From Streptomyces sp. NRRL F-5122 (lineage in GTDB: Bacteria > Actinomycetota > Actinomycetes > Streptomycetales > Streptomycetaceae), in assembly GCF_001507435.1 (NCBI RefSeq), contig NZ_LMWH01000234.1, positions 1 to 64,000 on the forward strand: a stretch of 64,000 nucleotides of DNA, in the 5' to 3' direction. The position numbers were made by a program, and so were the translations under genes. Below the pieces are notes generated by a model. That model was not told the DNA's origin. It saw nothing but the letters and a program-made list of their open reading frames with translations, and searched no databases. Below are positions 25,787 to 33,713 of the stretch, in pieces. The stretch's first letter is position 1; every line of letters begins with the position of its first letter.

Positions 25787-27301
25787 TCACGCGTCCTGTA
25801 CGGCCTTTCCGGTGACGGTGGGTGCGGTGCCTCGGCCTCGCAGACCGCGCAGGATCTTCGCTTCGGTGCTGAGATAGCCGGTGCCGTAGTCGAAGCGCTC
25901 GGCGTCGGCGAAGGTCAGGTAGAGCCACTTGAAGTTCTCGGCGAAGACGTACGCCGGACAGTAGTCGCCCTTCGGCATGGGCCGCCTCGTCACGTCCGTC
26001 ACGACGGTGTAGCCGCCTGGGACCCGCTGGAACGTCTTCTGGTTCTGGAAGTAGCGCCAGGCGGCGGCCCGGTAGACGGGGTCCCCGGTCCGCCAGTACA
26101 GGTCGAACGCACTGTTGGCGTACTCCGGGCGCAGCGCGTTGCCGGGCGTCAGCACGCTCAGGCGGCGGTAGTCGATCTCCTCGGGGAGCACGAGGTACTT
26201 CTCCTGCACCGCCGTCCAGGACCGGTGGTAGTCGGCGGCCAGCGCCTCGTCGCCGCCGACCGACAGGACGCAGGCGGCGAGGCAGGACTGGCGCCGCCCC
26301 AGCAGGGCTCCGGTGCGGAAGTCGACCTGCTTGAACCAGAGCAGACCACCCGTCCTCTCCGCGAGGTGCTTCCTGAGAGAGGCGTCGAAGACGCGGAACC
26401 AGTTCAGGCAGTCGCTGTCACCGAACATCGCCCAGCCACCCCACAGGTACTCGTAGAACGAGTCCGCCGGCGGATTGGGACCGATGTCCGCGCGATCGAC
26501 CCAGCGGCCGGTCTCCACGTCCATGGTGGTACCGACCAGATCGAGGGAGGAGCGGCGCTCCACGACGGCGGCGAGTGCGCGCTTGGCCGCGCGGAAGTAT
26601 CGGGGGTCGCCGGTGACCTGTGACAGGACCCCGAGCTCCAGAATGTTGGTGCCGATCTCCGCGAGCGGCACCCTGGAGCCCGACACGACGCCGGTGCGCA
26701 GATTGACCCGCCGGTAGGGCATGCCGGTGGGTGACTTGGTGAAGGCGGGCAGCAGCCGGTCCGCCAGGTCCACGCACAGCGCCAGCAGCTGTCGGTCATC
26801 GGTGGCGAGGTAGCCGGCGAGCAACCCTCCCACCAGGCGGATGATCGCTTCGAAGACGTGGAAGTCGGTGTCCAGGTCGAAGTCCAGCCGGGTCCGGATC
26901 CACTGCACGCAGCGGTCGACCTCGTCGTCCAGGCCCATCACGTAGTGTGTGTCGAGGGCTTCGACGATGGACAGGCCCACGGGATGGCGGCCGGAGAAGA
27001 ACTCCCGGTAGCCGCCCGAGACGGGCAGCACCTCGTCGTGCCCCCAGGCGTACTTGCGATAGCCGTTCCAGGCGTGCAGGAACTCGGCCCGGATCTCCTG
27101 CGCCTTCTCCGGGTCCGCGGGCCCGATCCGGGAGGCGGGCGGCGTCCCCGGCCGCGCGCCTGAGACCTGTGCGGAGACATTGCCGGCGCGCAACGGCGAG
27201 CCCAGCGCGGCGACGGCGGCGGTCCCTCCGACGGCCGACACGGCGCGCAGCACACCACGACGTACGACACCGTTGACACGAGGCAGGCCGGGGTGCGTCA
27301 T
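25787..27301 (-). CDS. Exported GH47-family alpha-mannosidase
   Basis: This 504-residue enzyme has a twin-arginine-like leader (VVRRGVLRAVSAVGGTAAV). GH47 hallmarks run in order: AWNGYRKYAWGHDEVLPVSG, DFHVFEAIIRLVGGLLAGYL, LAEIGTNILELGVLSQVTGD, DSFYEYLWGGWAMFGD, LRPEYANSAFDLYWRTGD, FAENFKWLYLTFAD and a final YLSTEAKIL. The last corresponds to the calcium-binding NTEAHP motif of eukaryotic class I alpha-1,2-mannosidases. GH47 is mostly eukaryotic and rare in bacteria. It probably trims alpha-1,2-mannose from fungal or plant glycans outside the cell. It converges with the GH65 gene. Confidence 0.87.
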   Translation of the reverse strand: MTHPGLPRVNGVVRRGVLRAVSAVGGTAAVAALGSPLRAGNVSAQVSGARPGTPPASRIGPADPEKAQEIRAEFLHAWNGYRKYAWGHDEVLPVSGGYREFFSGRHPVGLSIVEALDTHYVMGLDDEVDRCVQWIRTRLDFDLDTDFHVFEAIIRLVGGLLAGYLATDDRQLLALCVDLADRLLPAFTKSPTGMPYRRVNLRTGVVSGSRVPLAEIGTNILELGVLSQVTGDPRYFRAAKRALAAVVERRSSLDLVGTTMDVETGRWVDRADIGPNPPADSFYEYLWGGWAMFGDSDCLNWFRVFDASLRKHLAERTGGLLWFKQVDFRTGALLGRRQSCLAACVLSVGGDEALAADYHRSWTAVQEKYLVLPEEIDYRRLSVLTPGNALRPEYANSAFDLYWRTGDPVYRAAAWRYFQNQKTFQRVPGGYTVVTDVTRRPMPKGDYCPAYVFAENFKWLYLTFADAERFDYGTGYLSTEAKILRGLRGRGTAPTVTGKAVQDA

Positions 27302-27415
27302 GGTGCGAAGCCTTCCAGACCGTAGTGGATCAGACGGAACGGCCCATTATGTTGGCCCGCGCACATCGAGCCGCGGCAGCCACGCCGCTGATAAGCCACG
27401 CAGAAGCACGTGCGG

Positions 27416-28180
27416 TTACGCATGGCGGCACCCCCGCCCCGCGACCCGGCGGGCCAGGACCCGCTCGTCATGAAGGAACAGGGCCAGCCCCATGACCAGG
27501 AGCACGGACATCACCCAGACGGCGTGGGTGCCGAGGACCGCGGTGAGCCAGGCGCCCCCCACCGCTCCCAGGAGAAACCCGCAGATCACAGCCGCGAACC
27601 GACGCGCCCGGTGCGCCGCCACGCTGTCCCGCTCCATGACGGCGAGGTAGGCGCTCTGCATCACGGTCCGCAGATTCCCCGTGGTCATCGTGGTGTTGTA
27701 CGCCGTGTCGACCAGTGTGCGAAAGCTCGTGACCTGCACCGATGCGACAAACGCGATCAGCACGGTCACCAGGGTGTCCGGCGCGCGGCCCGGGATGAAC
27801 CCGACGCCGATCAGCACGAGGATCTCCAGGACGAGGGCGCTGCGGGCGGGCCAGCGTACGACCGCCACCACGCGCGGCCGCCGCAGGGACTCGGCGACGA
27901 CAACGCCCACAAGGAAGGCGAGAACCGGCGGCACGTGCTGCAGGGCCTGCCACCACTGCCGCTTTGCGGCTTCGACGCCCAGCAGAACGATGTTGCCGGT
28001 CTGGGCGTTGGCGAACACTCCGTCCCGGCTGACGAACGTGTACGCGTCCAGCGACCCGCCCACCACGGCCAGCAGCACTCCGAGTCGCACGCTGAAGGAG
28101 GTGGGCAGAGCCTGCTCCATCGACCCCGGCTCCGGCTCCTCGGCCGTCGTCGGCGTGCGCGGCGGTGTCGGGTCGGGCAT
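27416..28180 (-). CDS. YoaK/DUF1275 family membrane protein
   Basis: This 254-residue protein has six hydrophobic segments. Family features include GGSLDAYTFVSRDGVFANAQ, then TGNIVLLG near residue 60, and YNTTMTTGNLRTVMQS near residue 160; the repeated TGN motifs are diagnostic of DUF1275. ATG 28180 (MPDPTPP) has GAGG upstream; a longer start would add an unsupported extension. The role is unknown, perhaps transport. Confidence 0.85.
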   Translation of the reverse strand: MPDPTPPRTPTTAEEPEPGSMEQALPTSFSVRLGVLLAVVGGSLDAYTFVSRDGVFANAQTGNIVLLGVEAAKRQWWQALQHVPPVLAFLVGVVVAESLRRPRVVAVVRWPARSALVLEILVLIGVGFIPGRAPDTLVTVLIAFVASVQVTSFRTLVDTAYNTTMTTGNLRTVMQSAYLAVMERDSVAAHRARRFAAVICGFLLGAVGGAWLTAVLGTHAVWVMSVLLVMGLALFLHDERVLARRVAGRGCRHA

Positions 28181-28357
28181 CTTCGCGTTCCTCACTGGCA
28201 CGGGTGGATCCCTCAGCGACCCCTGCGGGGTCTTCCATGATCCTTCCGATGCCAGGTCCGGGCAATTCGCCGCCGCTCGACACCTCACCGCGATGTTCCG
28301 GGCATGCCCTCCGCGCACGGTACGGGGCGCGAGGGGCAGCCCTGAGCCGCGGATGCC

Positions 28358-28675
28358 TCAGATGTCCGAGTCGATTCCCGTGATCACCGCCGGACCGAGG
28401 GGGGCGCTGTTCTCGTCCAGCCCTGCGGCGCGCAGGGCGGAGTCGGCGAGGTGCCGGGCGTTCTCCTCCGCATGAGGGCCGCTCTCCGCCTCGACGGTGA
28501 GGCGAATGGTGAAGGTGTTGTCCTCATTGACGCTCAACACGTCCAGATCCTCTTCGTTCCCCAGCTGGGTCCGCCGTGGATCGGCCGGACGCAGTGCTCG
28601 TGCCAGCTCGGCTCGCCGCCCGGCCGCGAGCGAGTCGGTGAAGGTGCCGGGCACGGTGATCACGTACGTGGTCAT
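28358..28675 (-). CDS. Small conserved hypothetical protein
   Basis: This 105-residue soluble protein begins MTTYVITVPGTFTDSLAAGR and alternates strands and helices (DVLSVNEDNTFTIRLTVEAE, then a helix ARHLADSALRAAGL). The pattern suggests a small ferredoxin-like alpha/beta fold. ATG 28675 was chosen over an upstream ATG, which would add only a basic octapeptide. The function is unknown. Confidence 0.65.
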   Translation of the reverse strand: MTTYVITVPGTFTDSLAAGRRAELARALRPADPRRTQLGNEEDLDVLSVNEDNTFTIRLTVEAESGPHAEENARHLADSALRAAGLDENSAPLGPAVITGIDSDI

Positions 28676-28837
28676 GTCGCTCCTTCGTCGAGGTGTCACC
28701 TCGGGTACCCCGGATCCCGGCCGAGGGCACCCCTCCCCGGCGTGCGGTGATCCGGTGTGGGGCGCCGCGGTGCCGCGAACGCCCCACAGGCTGCGCGGAG
28801 GACAGGAGAGACGGATGATCGCGCCGCGAGCGGCCGA

Positions 28838-29614
28838 TCAGCTGTGGGAGACGGTCAGACCGTAGAAGCCGACCCGGGCCCCCTTGGTGGTGCTGTCCGA
28901 GGACGACTGGTTGTAGGAACCGGCCTTGAAGTACTGCTTGTACGGCTTGAAGGACGAAGGGATGGCGTAGTGGGTCGTGCTGCCGTTGACCGTCAGGTCG
29001 ATGGTGTTCCCGCCGGAGACGCCGATGGTGTAGGTCCATGTCTTGCCGATGGACACGTGTCCCACCGGGTGCAGGGTCTGACCGCCGGACGGGGAGTTCT
29101 CGGTGCCCAGCACGATGTCGCCGTTGGAGTGGTAGTAGAGCTCGAGCAGCGGTTTGGTAGATGAGCCCCCGGTGCCCAGGTGGATCTGCCCCACGCACAC
29201 GTTGGACGTCACGGACACCACGCGCAGAGTGGCGCTCATCCGGTGCGTGCCGCTGAGCGACCAGTTCGCGGCGCTGCCGTCGCGGTTCATCTCCCGTAGT
29301 TCGGAGCGGGCGTAGTTGGAGTTGGGCGTGGTGACGCCCTTCTCGGGCGCCCAGAAGGTCATCGCGCCGTCGCGGGTGTCGGTGTAGAAGTAGTCGTCCT
29401 GGTACCCGTTGGCTCCCTGGAGCCTGGACGAGGGGATCGTGGTCGGGGACCCGGGGGAACCGACCGGCTCCTGGAGCTGCCATATCGACAGGTCGAAGTT
29501 CCCGCCGGGCGCCACCTTCGGGTTGGCGGCGTTGGCGCTGCCGGTGCCGAACACGGCCAGCGTGCCGACGAGACCCGCGACGACGGTCGTCGCGAGGAAC
29601 TGGGAACGGGTCAT
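28838..29614 (-). CDS. Secreted alginate lyase, PL7 family
   Basis: This 258-residue protein has a Sec signal peptide (residues 1 to about 29, ending SANA). All three PL7 signatures are present: RSELREM, QIH and YFKAGSYNQ, which line the active cleft and hold the catalytic Gln/His/Tyr/Arg set. The isoleucine in QIH is usually linked to polyguluronate preference. The domain fills the whole mature protein, with no binding module. The neighbouring secreted ThuA-ricin protein is in the same orientation, and the two may share expression. Confidence 0.92.
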   Translation of the reverse strand: MTRSQFLATTVVAGLVGTLAVFGTGSANAANPKVAPGGNFDLSIWQLQEPVGSPGSPTTIPSSRLQGANGYQDDYFYTDTRDGAMTFWAPEKGVTTPNSNYARSELREMNRDGSAANWSLSGTHRMSATLRVVSVTSNVCVGQIHLGTGGSSTKPLLELYYHSNGDIVLGTENSPSGGQTLHPVGHVSIGKTWTYTIGVSGGNTIDLTVNGSTTHYAIPSSFKPYKQYFKAGSYNQSSSDSTTKGARVGFYGLTVSHS

Positions 29615-29651
29615 GTGGGGGGCCTTCCGAGGAGGGGAGAGCGCAGCGGGC

Positions 29652-30968
29652 TCACTGCGCCGTCAGCTGGAAGCTCTGCGCGCCGGATCCGTCACAGGTT
29701 CGCTGGGTGAGCTGGATGCTGTTGCCCGCGGTGGAGGCGGCGCTGATGCACTTGCCGCTGTGGCGGGCGACGAAGTGGTAGCGCCCGCCCGTCTCCTGGA
29801 CCGGCTGCCACTGCTGGTTCTGACCGCCGCCGTAGGACCACAGCTGCAGTGGGGCGTTGTCCGCCTGGGAGCGGTCGGTGACGTCGACGACCTGCTGGGG
29901 GTTGCCGCGGGCGGCGATACGGACGTACCCGCCGTCGGTGGCCTGGAACTGGAACTGCTGCGCCCCGGTGTTGTTGCACACGTACTGCTGGACGGCGGTA
30001 CCGTTCGCGGTGGCCGCGGCACGCGTGTCGACGCAGGTGCCGTTCCCGGTGTTCCGCACCGTGTACCAAGCGGTCCCCGAGATCGGATCGGAGGGCGGCT
30101 GGGTGTCGCCCGCTCCGCCGAGCCACTTGAGCCCGTCGAGCACGAACCGGTTCTGTGTGGCGCTGGCGAAGGTGGACGACAGGGTGGTGTTGGTGTCGTA
30201 GTCCATCGCGTTGTGGCCGAAGTTGGCGTACAGCATCCGGTACTTGGTGTTCGTCCACAGGATCGGGTAATAGCCGCTGTACCAGGTCTGGTTGGGGTCG
30301 GTGCCGAGCGGGAAGCTGCTCGGGTCGACGGAGGCCAGGATCTTGATGTCCGGGTTCTGGCGCAGGTCGTTGGACCAGCTGTACCACTCGCTGACCGAAG
30401 AGGTGAAACTGGACGGCAGGTTCACGGTCGACGGGTGGGTGCGGTCCTCGACGCGCAGGACGGCCGTCGTCGGTCCCCAGGTGTTGGACTTGAAGTTTCC
30501 GCTGCCGAGGAACTGGTTGTGGTACCAGGACCAGCTCGAGGCGTCGGTGGTGAAGGCCGAGACATGGAAGCCCATCCACGCCCCGCCGTTGCGCATGTAC
30601 TGCTCGAAGCCGGCTCGCTGTGAAGCGGTCTGCGGCAGGTCGTCGAGGAAGAGCACCACCTGGTAACCGTTGACCCCGCCGTTGGCGAGGAGGTTCCAGT
30701 CGTTGCTGGCGGTGTAGGTGAATCCGTTCGCCGCCGCCTGCCGGGGGAACCAGTCGTTCGCCTCGTGCACGAAACTGATGTGCGCGGCGTCCCATGTGCC
30801 GTTGTAGAGAGCCAGAACCTTGAACGGGGACGCTTGTGTCGTCGCCTGCGCGGGCGGACCGGACAGACCGAGCAGGGCTGCCAGCAGGACGACCAGCCGC
30901 AGCACGGCGCGGGTGACCGCAACTGGTCCGCGTGCGCTGCGAGGTGAGGTGGGGGGTGGCACGGCCAT
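29652..30968 (-). CDS. Secreted ThuA-like domain fused to ricin-type lectin
   Basis: This 438-residue exported protein has a long basic leader and hydrophobic core (VLRLVVLLAALLGLSGPPAQ). The ThuA-like (glutamine-amidotransferase-fold) domain spans about residues 45-290 (FKVLALYNGTWDAAHISFVH, VVLFLDDLPQ, GGAWMGFHVSAF, ILWTNTKYRMLYANFGHNAM). A C-terminal beta-trefoil from about residue 310 carries ricin motifs (NTGNGTCVDTR, QQWQPVQETGG, CISAASTAGNS). This lectin type usually tethers enzymes to plant or algal polysaccharide. ThuA domains are linked to trehalose/disaccharide metabolism, but their activity here is undefined. ATG 30968 gives the best signal peptide. Confidence 0.85.
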   Translation of the reverse strand: MAVPPPTSPRSARGPVAVTRAVLRLVVLLAALLGLSGPPAQATTQASPFKVLALYNGTWDAAHISFVHEANDWFPRQAAANGFTYTASNDWNLLANGGVNGYQVVLFLDDLPQTASQRAGFEQYMRNGGAWMGFHVSAFTTDASSWSWYHNQFLGSGNFKSNTWGPTTAVLRVEDRTHPSTVNLPSSFTSSVSEWYSWSNDLRQNPDIKILASVDPSSFPLGTDPNQTWYSGYYPILWTNTKYRMLYANFGHNAMDYDTNTTLSSTFASATQNRFVLDGLKWLGGAGDTQPPSDPISGTAWYTVRNTGNGTCVDTRAAATANGTAVQQYVCNNTGAQQFQFQATDGGYVRIAARGNPQQVVDVTDRSQADNAPLQLWSYGGGQNQQWQPVQETGGRYHFVARHSGKCISAASTAGNSIQLTQRTCDGSGAQSFQLTAQ

Positions 30969-31395
30969 GGGGATTCCAGCCTTTCTCGTACGGCTGATGG
31001 TGGGGGGAGCCGTGGAGCTGAGTTCAACAGGCTGAACGTTGAGCGCATTCATGGAGCGTTGGTGACCTGTGAACTTAAAGGTCTGAACCAGTCGCGTCAA
31101 GAGGTGAAGCGATGAAGCGCACCGCGACCGGATACCCCGCACTCCTTGAAGCTGGATGCCGGGCGGACCCATCCGTCGCGCCCGGAGCCGACGGGTCTGC
31201 GCGCTGCCGCGGACCAGAGGAACGCACGGCTCCGTCATGACGACATCTCTTGAGCCGGATGTGGTCATCCACCCGCCCAGGTACGGGACTTCCCAGTGCT
31301 GAACGCACACTGCTAAACAGGACATTGACTTTGCCACCCCCTCAAACACCGACCCATGAGGACACAAGAGCGCCTGACGAGAGGAACCATGCGCC
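30969..31395. other. Divergent intergenic region
   Basis: This stretch separates the ThuA-ricin gene and the plus-strand membrane protein. It holds the inverted repeat GTTCA-ACAGGC-TGAAC (31022-31037), with a related CTGTGAAC...GTCTGAAC region about 35 bp away. These may be operator half-sites for the ThuA-ricin gene. Confidence 0.5.
31022..31037. promoter_or_regulatory. Candidate operator upstream of the ThuA-ricin gene
   Basis: The perfect 5-bp arms GTTCA and TGAAC are separated by ACAGGC, 54 bp upstream of the ThuA-ricin start. GTGAAC and CTGAACC further upstream resemble the half-site. Confidence 0.35.
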
Positions 31396-32391
31396 ATGGC
31401 CACACAACGGGGGAACTCGTCTCCGGACGGTCAGCAAGAGGGCAGCACCGTACGGCTCCGTGTGATCCGGCTGATCGCCACGTTCCTGGCGGCCATTCCG
31501 TTCGCCGCTGTACTGAACATCTTCCAGGACTGGCTCGGCGACGGCATCAGTGCATCCCAGACCGGCCTTCTCATCGGCGTGCTGGTCCTGCTCGCCTTCC
31601 TGGTCTACGCCACCATGGGCACGTCGTCCGACACGGCCCGCGAAGGACAGCTCACCCGTGCAGAGTTGCATCGCATGCGCGACAGCATGGAGGAGTCGTT
31701 CGACGAGTTCCGGGATCGCACGGGCGCGTCGATCCGCTACTACCCGGCACGCCGCGGCACCGAGGCAAGACACCTCGAACAGGCAAGGACCCTGTACCGC
31801 AAGGCGGGCGAGGTCGTCGAGAAGGCACGTCAGGGTGATGAGATCCTGGCTGTGAACTCGTTCGTCGAGGTGTTCCAGCAGGGCTCCGACCCGGCGATCG
31901 AAGAACTGCAGGAGGCGTATCTGCGCCGCATCGAAAACCGGCTCCTGCACGGCGCCGTCTACCACCGGCTCATTCAACTCCCCTCCCTCGACGTCCTCGA
32001 CGACCGGTCGCTGTTCCTCTCGGACTCCATAGAGCCGAGTTACCTGGAGCACTACCGGCGGATCGTCGGCCTCACCGCCAACGCCCCCGGCCAGGAGGCG
32101 TCCCTGGACGCCGTGAAGGCCAAGTACCCCATCTCCTTCGTGGTGGTGAAGCGCAAGAACAACGGCAGTGTCGGCGGCACCATCATCTGGCAGGTCAACG
32201 AGCACATCCAGGTCGGCGCCCTGGCGGAGACGGGGCACTTCCAGCTCACCGGGATCGCCATCGTCGAGGACACCAAAGGCGACGTGACGGACCACTTCAT
32301 CGACTGGTTCAAGGAGTTGCAGCGTGGTGGACACCGCTCCCTCACCACTCAGGACCTCCGGTCCCGCGAAGACCAGCTTCCCGCGGCATGA
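31396..32391 (+). CDS. Two-helix membrane protein with unknown cytoplasmic domain
   Basis: This 331-residue protein has two membrane helices near the N-terminus (LRVIRLIATFLAAIPFAAVL and LLIGVLVLLAFLVYATMG). An amphipathic linker (HRMRDSMEESFDEFRD) leads to a soluble domain of about 220 residues: EILAVNSFVEVFQQGSDPAI, ENRLLHGAVYHRLIQLPSLD, ISFVVVKRKNNGSVGGTIIW, ITGIAIV-like strands. The domain layout (a membrane hairpin plus a compact alpha/beta domain with DVTDHFIDWFKEL at the end) suggests a sensor or anchored effector. No family is recognised. Confidence 0.75.
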   Translation: MATQRGNSSPDGQQEGSTVRLRVIRLIATFLAAIPFAAVLNIFQDWLGDGISASQTGLLIGVLVLLAFLVYATMGTSSDTAREGQLTRAELHRMRDSMEESFDEFRDRTGASIRYYPARRGTEARHLEQARTLYRKAGEVVEKARQGDEILAVNSFVEVFQQGSDPAIEELQEAYLRRIENRLLHGAVYHRLIQLPSLDVLDDRSLFLSDSIEPSYLEHYRRIVGLTANAPGQEASLDAVKAKYPISFVVVKRKNNGSVGGTIIWQVNEHIQVGALAETGHFQLTGIAIVEDTKGDVTDHFIDWFKELQRGGHRSLTTQDLRSREDQLPAA

Positions 32392-32407
32392 GGCCCGAGA
32401 CAGCGAC

Positions 32408-32761
32408 ATGGCCGGACACGAGCGCCTCGTCCAGCGGCTGTTCACCGTCATCGACGACGAGCACTGGGACGCCCTACCCCACCTGTTCACCGAGTCCGTC
32501 CGCTATGAGCGGCCCGGATACCCGCCGATCTGCGGCATCTCCTCCCTGACCACCTTCTACCGCAACGAACGTGTGGTCGCGCACGGCAGACATGAGATCC
32601 ACGGCTGCCTCAGTGGCGGGGACCAGGCGTGCTGCTGGGGGCAGTTCTCCGGACTTTCCCGTTCGGGAGACAGCCTCGTGGAGAGGTTCGCGGACTGGTA
32701 TTGGATCACCGATGGGCTCATCAGTGAACGGAGGACGTTCTTCTACCGTCCGGCGATATGA
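32408..32761 (+). CDS. SnoaL/NTF2-like protein
   Basis: This 117-residue protein has an NTF2-like cone fold pattern: HERLVQRLFTVIDDEHWDAL, LFTESVRYERPGYPPICG, LTTFYRNERVVAHGRHEIHG and a final strand RFADWYWITDGLISERRTFF. Such proteins are small-molecule isomerases or lyases, or ligand-binding partners. ATG 32408 gives the usual family length; a GTG at 32324 inside the previous gene would add 28 residues. It is 16 bp after the membrane protein gene, so an operon is likely. Confidence 0.72.
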   Translation: MAGHERLVQRLFTVIDDEHWDALPHLFTESVRYERPGYPPICGISSLTTFYRNERVVAHGRHEIHGCLSGGDQACCWGQFSGLSRSGDSLVERFADWYWITDGLISERRTFFYRPAI

Positions 32762-32963
32762 GCGGTCCGACGTCCTGACCCGGTGCGACGGCCTCGGCAA
32801 ACCGCTGAGGTGCGGTGGGCGGGGTGTCGGGCAAGGACGGTCTGCTAGAAGCCGGCTCCCGGGCCGGCCGGTACTCGGGAGCGCCACCGTAAATTGTCGC
32901 TGTGCCTTTTGCCGCCCCGGTTATGCTGCCTCGTCCTGAAACAAGCCAGGGAGGTCACCCACC

Positions 32964-33506
32964 ATGAGCAGCACCACGTCGTCCTTTCCCGAGAGGATCG
33001 AACTCTCGGGAGAGGGTCTCGTCCTCCGTGACTGGACGGAGGCGGACCTGGCCGCGATGCCGGAGCTGTTCGACCACCCCGACATCGCCTACTGGACACC
33101 GATCGTCTCGCCCTTCGACGAAGCGGCCGGCCGCGCCCGGCTGGACCGGGACCGGCAGCTGCGGGCAGAGGGCACGGCCATCCTGCTCGCCATCACCGTC
33201 GACGGCGGCGCACCCCTCGGTGAGGTGATGCTCCGGCGCGCCCCCGAGGGTACGGAGCTCGGCTATGCTGTCGGGCCCGCCCACCGCGGCCAGGGGCTGG
33301 CGGTACGGGCGGTGCGGGTGATGGCCGCGTACGCCTTCGACGAGCTGGCTGCGAAGCAGGTGATCCTGGAGCTGGAGGCGGAGAACTCGGCCAGCGTCGC
33401 CGTCGCCGTCAAGGCGGGCTTCACACTGCTCGACGTGCCGCTGATCAGGGGAGAGGAGAAGGGGCGGCCCTTCGCCCTGCAGACGTGGGGTCTGGATCGC
33501 CCCTGA
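32964..33506 (+). CDS. GNAT-family N-acetyltransferase
   Basis: This 180-residue protein begins with GLVLRDWTEADLAAMPELFD and YWTPIVSP, typical of the RimJ/RimL-like GNAT group. It contains the acetyl-CoA pyrophosphate loop HRGQGLAVRAVRVM and the C-terminal ENSASVAVAVKAGFTLL. The Shine-Dalgarno AGGGAGG is 9 bases upstream. The acceptor is unknown. Confidence 0.87.
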   Translation: MSSTTSSFPERIELSGEGLVLRDWTEADLAAMPELFDHPDIAYWTPIVSPFDEAAGRARLDRDRQLRAEGTAILLAITVDGGAPLGEVMLRRAPEGTELGYAVGPAHRGQGLAVRAVRVMAAYAFDELAAKQVILELEAENSASVAVAVKAGFTLLDVPLIRGEEKGRPFALQTWGLDRP

Positions 33507-33713
33507 CCACCTGCTTTCCGGTCAGTGAGCGGGGTCCTGTGGGACGGGGGTGCCGCCCACCGAGTCACCTTCGACCACAGTGCGAAAGTGTGACGATGCC
33601 GGTGACCGCACTCCAACTCATTCCCGTTGCCGCCGGACGCAACGCGCACCCCGACCGATGGCTACGGCAGATCTCCAATGCGGTTCGAGGAACCACGGCG
33701 GCGTCGGCCGGGA

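Noticed and set aside
31321..31353. Promoter with TTGACT at 31325
   Set aside because: The 16-18 bp position downstream has no acceptable -10 hexamer.
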